From Bugula neritina (lineage: Eukaryota; Bryozoa; Gymnolaemata; Cheilostomatida; Bugulidae), in contig OZ037768.1 in the NCBI GenBank assembly GCA_964035545.1, positions 23,214,819-23,278,818 of the forward strand: 64,000 nt of DNA. The letters are read 5' to 3'. Shown in pieces: positions 37,774 to 51,189 of the stretch. Under the pieces are notes generated by a model. That model was given only the letters and a program-made list of their open reading frames with translations, was not told the origin of the DNA and ran no database searches. Both the position numbers and the translations under genes were made by a program. Each line of letters begins with the position of its first letter. The stretch's first letter is position 1.

Positions 37774-40700
37774 TCAGCCAGTGGAGAGGCTGGGTGACGA
37801 AGATACCCTTCCCGTGTCGTACTCCGGAGTGGGGCCACGGTGTTCCTCTAGCAGCTGTTTGTAAGCTGCAATACTATTCTCATCTAAACAGTGTCTCAGC
37901 CGCTCAAAGAACCTGAGGTAGTGGTGGATATTGTGTATGGAGAGAAGAACCCCTGCCAGCAACTCCTTAGTGTTTAGCAAGTGGTGGATGTAACCCCTGG
38001 TGAAGTTAGAACAGGTGTGACAGGTGCAACCCTCCAGGAGGGGGATAAACTGGTCTGCGTACTTTGAGTCCTTCAAATCTATCTCAAACATTACGTCAGC
38101 CTTAGCCTTAGGGTTCTGTAGAGAGAGGGGGAAGCTAAGAGCACCGCCCCGCTCGGTGACCTGGTAAGTGTACGATGTGTCAAATAGATCCACCCCTTCC
38201 TCTGCGAGAGTGAGAATGGCTACGGGATGCAGAGCTCCCAGCATCACACGAACTTTATCTTCGGGGAGACAACTTATCGTGTTCCTTAAAACTCCTAGCG
38301 GCTCCTTTTCATTCCAGAAGCACTCGGCCCTGACCCCGTAGTTATGGAAACCCTCAATAACAAACCCCGATACGGTAGTCATGGCAACAGAAGCCTTTGC
38401 ACATCTAGTCCTGGGCTCCAACAGCATGCCCCCTACTAGGGAGGCTAGAAGTGGTGTGCCCTCTATCTCTGAACCTGTAGGAATAAAGGCTAAGTTTGCA
38501 GAAGCAAATGCCCATGAGAGATGATCACATGGTTTTTGAGGGAAAAAATCTCTGCTTTTCCATCTATTAATAATCATATATGGGGAGAGATATGTCGTTA
38601 TCTCTAACCCTAGATGTGAGAATTGCACAATGAAATCAGAGAGCAGCTGTGGAAAATCACCGTGACACTCACAGAGACGCTTGCATCAGCCTTATTCCAA
38701 CAAACAGCCCATGGAAAGCAGCCCTAGCGTGTCATCACTGAATAAACTCATTGTGTTGGAGTGGAAAACAACATTCTTCAAGTTGAATTTGTTTTTCAAA
38801 TTACAAAAAAGTGCATCAATGAAATTCTAGCAAACACAGTATAGTAAAATAGAATGGGCCTGTCTTCATAATATAATAGTAGACCATTTTACTCTGAGAG
38901 CTATGGCCCTTCTAAGCTCACACAACCCCTTTCCATTTCATAGCCAAGGTTTCAACAAAGGCAACATATCAAAGAGGAGGGGGAAGGGTGTGTGTGACTC
39001 ACCTTGAAGAAAGTTGGTGGTTTTCTCTAGAAAGTCTACGGTTCTGTTGTATGCCTTGTTCATGCGAGTACTCCCGGAAGTGGTAGACTCGTTACCTTCG
39101 CTGTCTCCCAGACATTGTACCATGTCACACTTGAACGCCTCTTGCACCTGCGTCGGCAGCAAAAAAGAGAAAGAGTAGAGAGAATAATGAAAATATGTCA
39201 ATATCTAGATATACTGCCCATTATAGAGAGTTTCTAGAACTGTAGAGTGTAAACGTTTACGGGGCGGTTAACACAAGCCCGACTCACAAGCTCTAGAATA
39301 TACAATACTGAATCCACCATGTGGCTGCCAGCAATTAGTGAAGTCAGCGCATACCTTGACAAAGTCAGCGGGGGAGTATTGTTTGTTGCCTCCCCTGTTT
39401 CTGACTACCATAGTCTTCTTAGTGGAGCAGTTGAACTTGAGAATCTCAGCGCTGACGTCGTGACTGGCGCAGAATACCACCATGTTGTCGAGAGAAGCAA
39501 ACTGCGGGAGACCTCGCTTACACTCTCTTACCACATCCTGGTAGTCACTGAGGGTGCTGTCGGCAGCAAATAAACATTATCAGAATGCTATGCTTACTTC
39601 ATATATATGCTACTATAGCATATTACTAAATGCTTGTTATACTTATTCCATATTATCATATGCTTGTCATTATATTATAGTATATTTAGAATAGAGTAAC
39701 ACAGACATATTATAGACTATAGACTAAGTCGGGTAGTGCTCAGGACACCCATGATTTATGGCTAGTCAGAATGTAGTCTATCTAATGTGTACATTTATTA
39801 TCTATTTACTCTAACGTAAGTCTACTGGTGGTAGAACGTGCACTGCCTGTAAGATATGATGTACACAATAGCATGTTTCAGCACAATGTACAGGTGAAGC
39901 TGAATAGCTCGGGACGAGACGACTGGGCTGAATGCTAATGAAGTGTGACGTCACGCTAAGCTAACCAGCGCTTCTCTCAAGGAGGAGTCACGTGACCTTG
40001 GTACTTGGCACGTTTCGTGCACTCAAAGTTTAAGCATCTTATGGGGCTAGCATCAAAAAGCCAAACCTCAGGTGAAAAAATATTCTTTAAAACCTATGCA
40101 ATTGTCACAACAAGCATCATCCACGACTACCAGCAGTTTGGAAAAGTCTGTCAAGAGATAATCTCATACCTAAGTTTATCCATTTGGCTAACACCGGCAC
40201 AATTCCTATAGATTAGTCACTTGCAAGATACCTGCATATTATGTAACGGAACTAATTATTTTATGATATTGCGCATTGTATATTACCTATGTGTAATTAT
40301 AATATATAATATGCTTTAGAGCAGGAAAAAAGACTAATATATGGAAAGCACTGCTTACAGAGAAGGAACTGGTTGAATTTTATCAAGTGTAACATTTTTA
40401 GATCCTGGGGGTGTAGACACCGTAACACATAACATTACATTGCATGCAACATGATAGGCTGTGAAGTATAGAGTATAATAGTAATATAATATAGTACATG
40501 GTATAGTATATAATATAGTACATAGTATAGTATATAATATAGTACATGGTATAGTATATAATATAGTACATGGTATAGTATATAATATAGTACATAGTAT
40601 AGTATATAATATAGTACATAGTATAGTATATAATATAGTACATGGTATAGTATATAATATAGTACATGGTATAGTATATAATATAGTACATGGTATAGTA

Positions 40701-42031
40701 TATAATATAGTACATGGTATAGTATATAATATAGTACATGGTATAGTATATAATATATTACATAGTATAGTATATAATATAGTACATGGTATAGTATATA
40801 ATATAGTACATGGTATAGTATATAATATAGTACATGGTATAGTATATAATATAGTACATAGTATAGTATATAATATAGTACATGGTATAGTATATAATAT
40901 AGTACATGGTATAGTATATAATATAGTACATGGTATAGTATATAATATAGTACATGGTATAGTATATAATATAGTACATGGTATAGTATATAATATAGTA
41001 CATAGTATAGTATATAATATAGTACATGGTATAGTATATAATATAATACATGATATAGTATATAATATAGTACATGGTATAGTATATAATATAGTACACG
41101 GTATAGTATATAATATAGTACACGGTATAGTATATAATATAGTACATAGTATAGTATATAGTATAGTACACGGTATAGTATATAATATAGTACATAGTAT
41201 AGTATATAGTATAGTACATGGTATAGTATATAATATAGTACATGGTATAGTATATAGTATAGTACATGGTATAGTATATAATATAGTACACGGTATAGTA
41301 TATAATATAGTACATAGTATAGTATATAGTATAGTACATGGTATAGTATATAATATAGTACATGGTATAGTATATAATATAGTACATGGTATAGTATATA
41401 ATATAGTACATAGTATAGTATATAATATAGTACATGGTATAGTATATAATATAGTACATAGTGTAGTATATAATATAGTACATGGTATAGTATATAATAT
41501 AGTACATGGTATAGTATATAATATAGTACATGGTATAGTATATAATATAGTACATGGTATAGTATATAATATAGTACATGGTATAGTATATAATATAGTA
41601 CATAGTGTAGTATATAATATAGTACATGGTATAGTATATAATATAGTACATGGTATAGTATATAATATAGTACATGGTATAGTATATAATATAGTACATG
41701 GTATAGTATATAATATAGTACATGGTGTAGTATATAATATAGTACATGGTATAGTATATAATATAGTACATGGTATAGAAGACAACTCCCAACTGGTGTT
41801 TACTCTCACAGTTATATAGGGAAACGGAGAACAGACAGACCTCATGCTAGAAGTGGCAATCTGTGGCAGGTTCTCTATCCGCTTCAAGACATCAAGAGAG
41901 AGGTGAGGCACGCTGCCACACCTGGTGAACAGCATGCAACCAGGAGTCTCAACTTTGACATCTGGCAGCCGTCTAAACGCCGACAGCGTGCCTCTGCGTG
42001 CGACAGCATCTCCTCTCACCACAAACTTCAT
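37774..42031 (-). CDS. QTRT2: queuine tRNA-ribosyltransferase accessory subunit 2, 4 exons
   Basis: QTRT2 pairs with catalytic QTRT1 to exchange guanine for queuine at the wobble position of GUN-anticodon tRNAs, and is found at the outer mitochondrial membrane. Exons in transcript order: 42031-41841, 39556-39355, 39147-39003, 38474-37774. GT/AG junctions and phases close to 412 aa (human about 415). Visible: PGCMLFTRCGSVPHLS (30-45) near the N-terminus; GVDLFDTSYTYQVTERGGAL (273-292) in the TIM-barrel part; and the zinc site Cys329-x-Cys331-x2-Cys334-x25-His360, with TRGYIHHLLNTKELLAGVLL (338-357) inside. The C-terminus has a Ser-rich extension after HRG. Intron 1 (2.3 kb) is over half minisatellite, and because the 24-bp unit is open it fuses with exon 1 into a spurious 558-codon frame. 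Confidence 0.95.
40484..41779. repeat. 24-bp minisatellite, ~54 copies, QTRT2 intron 1
   Basis: The unit on the plus strand is GTATAGTATATAATATAGTA plus CATG. Main variants are CATGGT, CATAGT and CACGGT, scattered or in short runs. The length is a multiple of three and at least two minus-strand frames stay open, reading YTIPCTIL and IIYYTMYY repeats. These frames are not genes. Confidence 0.95.
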
Positions 42032-44283
42032 CTTCTCTAAAACACAGCAGAATAAGTGCTTCTGATGATTGAAAGTGCTGAGTTTGTTAAATAGTTATTA
42101 GCAAATACAAAGTGACAGTTGCAAAGATATAATTATTATATAAAGGGGACTTTTAAAAAAGACTTTCTGAAAAGATGTTGGGAGTTGCCTTCTTTTAGTG
42201 ACAAAAGCAATATGTTGTAAAACTTGTCTGATATTAGAAGTTGATACTATCAATAATATTACAATCGAAAACATCTACAACACTATGACCGTAGTTATTA
42301 TCATAGAGCAAAAACACAGTAGCACTAGGCCAACGTAAGAGATAAATTTTGAGCTTAGCTTATACTAATGCTTCTGCAGTTAAACTTATAGCAACAAATT
42401 TGAAAATATTGGTTACTGATAAATGAGTAGTTAAAAGTATTTATTACTTGAAGTTGTAAAAAGTTTGAAAGAAAATCTTAAAACAATACCAACAGACACT
42501 TTTACCTAGAATTAGAAGGTGTAGCTAATTAGCTCACTTTAAATATAAATATTAATTAATAAAGTATTTTGGTTATGGGGACTGGTGGGGTGAGAGACAA
42601 GCTACTGCTACTAATAAACTTATTACAGTCAGTGTGCTGTCACATTTACACTTATTTAGTCTTACTCATACCAAGTCTTACACTTAAACCGCTGCTAATA
42701 CCATTTAACTTTGATTTACTTTTAGTTCAAGTTTACAGTTAGTATCGTTATCACTATTACAACTATCGCTATGCCTAGCTCGTCTTGGCTGTAGAGAACT
42801 TGAGGGGGATGAAGGAATATGATACTATCACATAAATTCTGAAAAAATTGGTTGATGATTTCAGGGTCTTTAAAACTTGTCTGTAAGTTATTACTTATCA
42901 ACTAGGGTAATGCTTATGTTCAGTCTTTTTGTTGATATGGCAATATTTCTACTGATACGCTGCCAGCAACTTTCAGTTACTCTTAGCTATTACTTTTACT
43001 TTTAGATTAGTAATTAGGTTTAGGATTAATAAAGTTGAATCATTGCATTAGGTTTTGATATACACGTACCATATATGATATATTACCAATTAAATTTAAT
43101 TAATGATACTTATACCCATAGTGGTAGTCATATTTATACTGCATTTAAATTTTAATTTAAAACTAAATGTACTCAGTCTGATAGCCATAGTGAAGGTAAT
43201 ATTTAATCTAAGTTTCATAGTTATAGTCATGCTACCAGATTACTAGTGATAGTCTATAACTATAAGTACTAGTATTAAGTACTGGTAGTATTAGCTGTCT
43301 AGTAGTCATAGTGCCACAACTACTAGTATTAGTACTACTAATATTAGCTAGATAGCCTGTTAAGTTAATCTACACAAGAATGTTAACATTGCTTAGACTA
43401 CTGCCCAAGTACTGACAACTTATTTTCTATATGCCGCACACCCCTTTTTCCCTCTAGGGAAGCCTATTGTAGAGATAACATCGACAGTAGTACTAGTATT
43501 ACTACTACTAGTAGTAACACTTATACTACTAAGTATTGACTAAGACTAACTCTAAGTTAAAGTAAGTAATAGTGCTTACTAACACTAACAGGAACTTGGT
43601 GAGTAACATTAACAGTAACTGTAATTTATTCTAATAGTAATAGACTTTAGAGTAATACCATTACAGTACAACTAATAGTACAACTATTACTAATATTAAT
43701 ACTAATAGCAATAGGCTACTATTAGTATTAGTATTACTATTAGACTAATACTATTACTATTAGTATTACTAATAGGCTACTATTACTAATACTAATAGTA
43801 ATAGAGTCAGACATGCTCACATACTGAAACTGGTAGCGATACAGTTACAAATATAGTGATATACATACTGATACTCATAGTTATAGTATCAGTATGACAT
43901 ACTGATACTCATAGTCATACTCATAGTGATAGAAAATAGCAAGGTCCTAGTAACACTAACATCAAGTTCAACTAATACTTATATTATAAGTCTAAAAGAA
44001 AAGCAGTTACAATCACTATAAGTAATAGTAATTGTAACTGATTGAGTGATTTGCTTTTGGCTTTACTAAACTTTTACTTTTACTTTTAGAGTTTAATTTT
44101 TACTCACAGAGTGAGAGTGCGACTCAGAGTCCAAAGGCAAATCAAAGTTATAGTATAACTATAACTATAAGCACTAAGAGTAAGGGTGAGGTGAAGGTCT
44201 GAAAAATAAATTTAAACGCGAGACAGTAATATATTTACTATTTAGTAGTGATGGTGACTATTAGTATTAGTGATACATTTGCT
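42032..44283. other. intergenic stretch with cryptically simple sequence
   Basis: About 42600-44180 is a long island of TAGTATTACTA, TACTCATAGTG and TTAGTG words without a fixed period. No gene is visible. The QTRT2 promoter should be at the left end. Confidence 0.55.
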
Positions 44284-44720
44284 CAGTGTGGTATATTAAG
44301 AGTGTTGCCATTAGCAAATCTTACGGAATCATATGGGCGCCATTATGCCGAGATTGGTACCGCGAGTTTATAAAAGTTATAGAGGAAAAATTTTGCCACT
44401 TTTGTTATTTTATTTTTTTTCTATTTTATGTGTACATTTTTTAAAATTTGTTTTATTGGTAAAGTTTTTAAACACATTTTTAATGCACATAAAATTAAAA
44501 GAAAAATTAAAACTCAATCATGCACATAAATACAAAGCTATAAAGTTAAAGCTTCGCTGTGATTTTAATGTGAATATGAATTGAACAATGCTTGCAATAA
44601 CCATTATACACAAAATACGTTACAGTTGCTATAAATGTAAGACTAGTTAATTGGATGCAAATAGGCACGGTAATACTACCTAATTTATGCTATTTTTGAA
44701 TTTTGTAGTAAATATTTGGC

Positions 44721-44789
<69 letters not shown>

Positions 44790-45588
44790 TTATACTTGTA
44801 TAATATATATATAATAATATAATATAGAATATATAAAGATATATATATATTATAATAATATATTATATATTATTATATATTATATATTATATTATTTTGT
44901 AAATAATATAATATAATAATATATTTTATATGATATTATATATATATATATATAATATAATAATATATTATATTATTATATTATATAATATATTATTATA
45001 ATATATTTTATATGATATTATATATATATATAATATATATAATATAATATATAATATAATAATATATAATATATTATTCTAATATATATATATATTATTA
45101 TAATATATATATATATTATATATATAATATTATTATACTTGTATAATATATATATAATAATATAATATATAATATATAAAAATATATATATATATTATAA
45201 TAATATATTATATATTATTATATATTATATTATTTTGTAAATAATATAATATAATAATATATTTTATATGATATTATATATATATATATAATATATATAT
45301 AATATAATATATAATATAATAATATATTAGTTTATTATATTATATAATATATTATTATAATATATATATATTATATATAATATTAATATACTTATATAAT
45401 ATATATATATATATATATTATAATATAATATATAATATATAATAATATATAATATATTATTATAATATATATATATATATTATAAATAATATAATATAAT
45501 AATATATTTTATATGATATTATATATATATAATACATATATAATATAATATATAATGTAAAAATATATAATATATTATTATAATATAT

Positions 45589-45648
<60 letters not shown>

Positions 45649-46077
45649 TACATGCCGAATATTTACTACAAATTTCAAAAATAGCATAAATTAAATAGTA
45701 TTACCGTGCCTATTTGCATCCAATTTACTAGTCTTACATTTATAGCAACTGTAACGTATTTTGTGTAAAATGGTTATTGCAAGCATTATTCAATTCATTT
45801 TCACATTGTAATCACAGCGAAGCTTAAACTTTATAGCTTTGTATTTACGTGCATGATTAAGTTTTAATTTTTTTTTAATTTTATATGTATTGAAAATATG
45901 TTTAAAAACTTTACCAATAAACAAAACTAAAAAAAATGGACACATAATATAAAAAAAAAAATAAAATCACAAAAGTGGCAAAATTTTTCCTTTATAACTT
46001 ATATAAACTTGCGGTACCATTAGCGACATAATGATTTTTCATGGTTTAAAGTCAACACTCTTAAATATACCACACTG
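44284..46077. mobile_element. fold-back hAT-type non-autonomous transposon
   Basis: The element is 1794 bp and begins CAGTGTGGTATATT and ends with the reverse complement. It is bounded by an exact 8-bp direct repeat CATTTGCT (44276-44283 and 46078-46085). An 8-bp target duplication with CAGTG-type ends is the hallmark of the hAT superfamily. The terminal inverted repeats are unusually long: 44284 to about 44725 matches the reverse complement of about 45643-46077, with roughly a tenth of positions changed and small indels. The centre (44725-45640) is AT-only tandem repeat. No transposase is present; an 83-codon frame at 44333-44584 lies in the left arm and is not recognisable. Confidence 0.85.
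44722..45643. repeat. TA-rich microsatellite core of the fold-back element
   Basis: Pure (TA)n runs flank each end (44722-44783 and 45598-45643). Between them, ATAATATTATTATACTTGTA and its surroundings occur at least twice (near 44780 and 45125), so the core has itself been tandemly duplicated. Confidence 0.85.
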
Positions 46078-46085
46078 CATTTGCT

Positions 46086-47384
46086 CCATTTTTACAACCG
46101 AGTTAAATTGAAAAATGCTCTACACGTGCTACTAGACTGTTGATCTTGGGAATTTAGTTGATTTTATTGCGGGAAGACCACTTGACCAGTCAAAGTTGCT
46201 AACTGGCTGTCTTACTATAAATAGTAAAACGTATAAGCGTCCAAGTGTCGACAAAATTACGTAGTTTTTGACTTATTATTAGTCGAAAATCCACGTTTAT
46301 CGTTCACCCGGAAGCTCACCCACTGTCATAGAGACCGCCCAGCCTCAAGTTTTGTGCAAGTTCATGCTCAACACTTGATGTATGCTTGCAGCGGCTGTTT
46401 TGCAAATTAAAGCTCTATACGTCGGCTGCTGTGCAAACTCAAGTTGTTTTCAGGTGCTTGAAATATCACTGAACTAATCCAACAGCTGGCAAGAAAATAC
46501 AGACGTCAATATTTTGATGTTGAAGCATTTTTGTTTTGTTTTTAAACTAGAAGTAGAACTCGAAGTTGAAGGCTCCAGTTGACGTTGTGAGTACTACTCT
46601 GGCTACTACTACTCACTCTCAATACTACTACTAGTACTAGTAGTCTTAGCGTAACTTATAATTACTTAGAAATTGCATATATTTATTTGAAAAACAGTAA
46701 CAATTCAATTGCAATCTACATTTAAATTCCTGGTTTAATGTTTATTTTACTATCTAGTATTTATCACAACCACGTCCACTCACACTGTACTGTGATTAGT
46801 ACTATAGTCTATAAGTATAGTTATAAAGTATAATTATTAATTATAGTAATAAACTTAAAGCCTTATTTAACTTTTTTTTCATCAGTATGAGTATCAATGT
46901 GAGTATCATTTACACATCATTGTAATTGTTGATGTCAGTCTTGTAGTTAAAATCATAATACTGATAGTCATAATGGTGGCAATAGTTACTTACTGATTGT
47001 CGTAATAATGATGCTGATAGTAATTTTTATGAACTTTTTTAATTTGGCTGTTAAAAGATCTTTGATTACATAGCATTTTTATGCTGAATTAAGTCACCAT
47101 TGCGTTTTGTGAACTGCAAATACATTGTACAATGCAGGACTTTAAGACGATCTAAAATATTTTCAATAATAGACATCATTTAACTATATATGTGCTCCTA
47201 CTAAAGATTATTTCTAGTGCACATATCTTTATACCACGTAGATTTAGTGAAGCCCAAGTATTTTTATGATCTAAAAGTGTTGGGTAGCAGAAAATGTTTA
47301 AATAATATATACATGCAGATAAACATATAATAATATAATATGCATGTGTTATGTTTAGCTTTCAATCTCCAAGCTATTATCGGC
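46086..47384. other. intergenic stretch upstream of SWEET
   Basis: No gene is visible. A short ACTACTACTCACT/TAGTACTAGTAG island occurs at 46580-46640, within a wider simple-sequence patch 46560-46870. Confidence 0.5.
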
Positions 47385-47553
47385 TATGCTCTTTGGTACC
47401 TGTTATGCTCTTTGGTACCTGTTATGCTCTTTGGTACCTGTTATGCTCTTTGGTACCTTTTATGCTCTTTGGCACCTGTTATGCTCTTTGGTACCTGTTA
47501 TGCTCTTTGGTACCCGTTATGCTCTTTGGTACCCGTTATGCTCTTTGGTACCC
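47385..47553. repeat. 19-bp minisatellite before the SWEET start
   Basis: The unit TATGCTCTTTGGTACCTGT occurs about nine times, ending some 60 bp upstream of the SWEET ATG. Each unit holds one GGTACC. All three plus frames stay open through it, giving overlapping false ORFs. Confidence 0.92.
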
Positions 47554-47613
47554 GCATTGTGTCATTCTTCTTTAAGGAGTGGATGACTCATAGTCTGAGC
47601 TCTTAGAGAAATT

Positions 47614-50600
47614 ATGATGGAAGTGGACCTTGAGTTGTTAAGCTTTCTTCTGCAGATTATATCTGTTGCCAATATTGCTGCAGGAATGTATGTATGCTTT
47701 TCTCATTGTCTTAGATATTAAAATTGTTGCATTATACAAATACAATTTGCTGATATTGAATTGGCCATCAATTGATTGTAGTCCAAGAAATATTCTTCTA
47801 GTATGATTCCATTTGCTATGCATATGGGAATTAATTGGGTTTATTGGTTGTTATCTAGTTAAATGTGTTTTTCTATGTGTCAATCGTGTATGGTTAAACC
47901 TACTACTGTACTGTTTTACTGCAGAAGTTGATAAATGCATTTCCTGTTCAGACATTTTAACTTTTCAATAAAATAAACTTGAAAAATTGAAATCGCCACT
48001 CATTTGCCAGGAAAGGCTGAAGAAGGATTGCCCCCTAATTTAAATATAACTTATAACTTAAGTTGTGAAACAATAAATTTACTAGACTAGAGTTTGTATC
48101 TTGCTAATGTTACATTGAGCTCTACTTTGATCCATTGAGTTCTATTTGAGTACAAAATGATTATGAAGTACTCTGCTGTTTGTTATAAAAATTCACCAGA
48201 CCTTATTGTTAGTTAGACGACTCCTGAGAGTTGGCCTCTTTTTGACTAATAATTTGATTCATTGTAGCCCAGGTTCTTTGACCTTATGGAAGACAGGAAA
48301 TACCGAAGGCTGGCCTACCCTGTTCTTCATTATTGGTCTGTGTGGGTAGGTACTATGGCTATGTGCACCTGCTGAGAGCTTCACTTGTCTCAGACATGTT
48401 AATTAGAAACATGTGGCTGCAGGTGTCTAGTCTTTACACAGTCTATACTATACAGTATGCTACTCTATACTATACTGTATACTACTCTATACTATACAGT
48501 ATACTACTCTATACTATACAGTATACTACTCTATACTATACTGTATACTACTCTATAATATACAGTATAGTACTCTATACTATACAGTATACTATTCTAT
48601 ACTATACAGTATACCACTCTATACTATACAGTATACTTCTCTATACTATACAGTATACTATTCTATACTATACAGTATAATACTCTATACTATACAGTAT
48701 ACTACTCTATACTATACAGTATATTACTCTATACTATACAGTATACTACTTTATACTATACAGTATACTACTCTATACTATACAGTATACTTCTCTATAC
48801 TATACTGTATAATACTCTATACTATACAGTATACTACTCTACACTATACAGTATATTACTCTACACTATGCTATACTGTATAATACTCTATACTAATATT
48901 ATATTCACTAAACAGTGCTATTGATTTCGCAATGGAAGTATTATTGCATTTGTTACACTTTTTCATCTTTAAGTTACATTTGCCTTCCCTGAAGTATTAC
49001 AGTTATTATATGAACTGATTATGTAGAGCAGCGGGTATGCTGGTATACGGAGTTTTCCTGGATAACTTCACGGTGAAACTTAGCGCAGGACTTGGTGTGT
49101 TAGCTAATATATATTACATCATCACCTTTCTCCTCGTCTCCAGTAAAAAGGTTTGCTATTCACCATAATATTCGTATATTCTCTGCACCGATATCTACAG
49201 CCCAAGTATCTAATTTCTATACAAAATATTAGTAACTTTCTTGTGCTGGCTACACTCATGAAAATTGACTGTAAAATATACGAGCTTAAAAGGAAATAAA
49301 TAGAACAGGTCAAGTAAAGTAAATTAAAAATTATAATGTGTTCTTTCTAAGCTTTCAGTCTACATTTTCTAAACCCTTAGTCTATGTTGCACTTGCCACT
49401 CGACCAAACATACTGGTCTACATGTTCAAAGCATAGTTTAATGATACATTTAATGTTATTTTATATTTTGTGCCACAGAAGTGCTGTTTGAGTCATCCAA
49501 TAGGATTTCACAATGTAGCTAAGTATGACCCACTGGTTGCCCTGTGTGAGGGTGTGCTCCATTTTTAGCCCAGTTTTCTGTTGGGTGGTGGTTGTAGCCG
49601 TCTCGTCTGAGTTGTGTTGACTGCCTCCATTTACCCATCGGTCCTATTCATCACTCTATCCACATCTCTATCTGTCTGTCTGTATATTCACATCTCTATG
49701 TGTCTGTCTGTATATCCACATCTCTATCTGTCTGTCTGTATATTCACATCTCTATCTGTCTGTATATCCACATCTCTATCTGTCTGTCTGTATATTCACA
49801 TATCTATCTGTCTGTATATTCACATATCTATCTGTCTGTCTGTATATTCACATCTCTACCTGTCTGTCTGTATATTCACATCTCTACCTGTCTGTATGTC
49901 CACTACCCCTTCAGTTGTATAATTTCCTTTACTGTGTTCTAGATACTTCCTACTATTCTCATTATATAAAAGCTCAACAATCACATCCCTCCCTCTTCAT
50001 TAATATTAATTTACATAATTTACATTCACTAGTACTCTGTGGTTAAGATAAGATGGTAAAGTAGCCAACACCCTCATTTACTTACAGAGGACAGAGCTGG
50101 GATACCTGGCTGTCGCGGCAGCTTACCTGACTTGTCTCGCAGGTGTTAGTCTGCTGTATTATAAAAACAATCAGGTGGACCAAATGCTCAATGTGATTGG
50201 CTCAGCCTCAACTACCGTCTTCTTCCTTATGAATGCTTCCACGGTACTGGACGTGGTAAGATTTATGTTTTTTTGAAGGCTTTCTCTCAATATCGACCTT
50301 CACTGCCGCAAATACTAGTACACATCTGCCGACTCTCCCAGTTTGGAGTTGCCCACCCACACAAAAGTTGCTCATGTATACTTTTATATTTAGATGCCGA
50401 TGCAATACAATTATTACTGTTAAAAAACTGTAAGAACTTTGAAAAGTAAAAATAATTTTAATATTCAAAAGATGACTGCAATGCTAGTGTGTATAATGAG
50501 TACTATAAGCACATCTACTGATGCTTAGAAACATGACGGCTAAGGAAGTGACTGAGGGAGACAACTTCAGTTTGTATTAACTCTTTAACTGGCGGAAAAT

Positions 50601-51189
50601 GTCAACTGCTAAGACATTATGTGAGAACGCTGCCTTGTAGAAGATCTTATTATTTCTGCTTATAAGCTAACTTTATTTTGCTTTAATTTCATTAGCTACA
50701 CTTTATGCTCACTGTGTAGATTGATGTCGTTCAGAAGAAAGTAATTTCCTTTGATCTGGTTATGTTGTTCTTTGGACTAGCCAACTCTACCCTTTGGATA
50801 TTATACGGATATCTTCTGAGAGATATGTTTCTCTATGTAAGTCTACCTCTCACTCAGTGCTTTCAGCTTTGCCTAAGTTTCTGCACCTGTTCTGTTGCTT
50901 ACACAATTATTACTAACTGTTGTGGCTGTACTTTGTAGTTATCATCTCTTTTTCAAGTAGTGCCACCAACTACTGTGAGCATCACAGTCCTATTAGTGTA
51001 GGCCCTAGGGCGTGAGCAAATTTACAATAAACTATAATACATGGGTGCATAACTCCAACAACTGGTAGAATTAAATGCCGTTCTTTATTACAGGCTCCAA
51101 ACCTTCCCTTTGTTGTAACTGGTATGCTGAAGATTTTGCTACTGACAGTCTACCCAATGACCAGCAAGAAGAACCTGAAATCTGATTAG
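47614..51189 (+). CDS. SLC50A1: SWEET-family sugar transporter (SLC50A1-like), 6 exons
   Basis: SWEETs are seven-helix uniporters that let mono- or disaccharides diffuse across plasma or Golgi membranes. Exons: 47614-47687, 48268-48345, 49027-49150, 50088-50255, 50720-50836, 51094-51189. Junctions are GT/AG and phases close to 218 aa, the normal animal length. Two MtN3/saliva repeats are present. The first has GNTEGWPTLFFIIGLC (35-50) then MLVYGVFL, and the second has VQKKVISFDLVMLFFGLANS (151-170) then WILYGYLLRD. The Asn pair lining the sugar pocket is probably Asn78 (ANIYY) and Asn189 (APNLP). The start ATG-ATG at 47614 gives the short N-terminus usual for the family. It converges on PABPN1 with about 675 bp between stop codons. 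AATAAA at 51606-51611 may be its polyadenylation signal. Confidence 0.93.
48436..48895. repeat. 22-bp minisatellite in SWEET intron 2
   Basis: Units resemble ACTATACAGTATACTACTCT plus AT, about 21 copies with scattered changes. The core ACTATACAGTAT is itself almost palindromic. Confidence 0.92.
49660..49905. repeat. CATCTCTATCTGTCTGTCTGTATATTCA minisatellite in SWEET intron 3
   Basis: Units of 26-30 bp vary by the number of TCTG repeats and by CATCTC/CATATC, about nine copies. Two overlapping plus-strand false ORFs are produced by it. Confidence 0.88.

Noticed and set aside
40484-41779. CRISPR-like array
   Set aside because: Units are contiguous with no spacers and the DNA is clearly eukaryotic; this is a minisatellite.
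40398-41792. Tyr/Ile-rich repeat ORFs on the minus strand
   Set aside because: Alternative frames of the same 24-bp minisatellite.
40355-42031. 558-codon minus-strand ORF as one protein
   Set aside because: Only its first 63 codons are QTRT2 exon 1; the rest is intron minisatellite. A strong donor (ATGAG|GTCTGT) and the matching downstream exons explain it better.
44333-44584. Transposase or other protein in the fold-back element
   Set aside because: The 83-codon frame is AT-driven, lies inside a terminal inverted repeat, and has no hAT transposase motifs.
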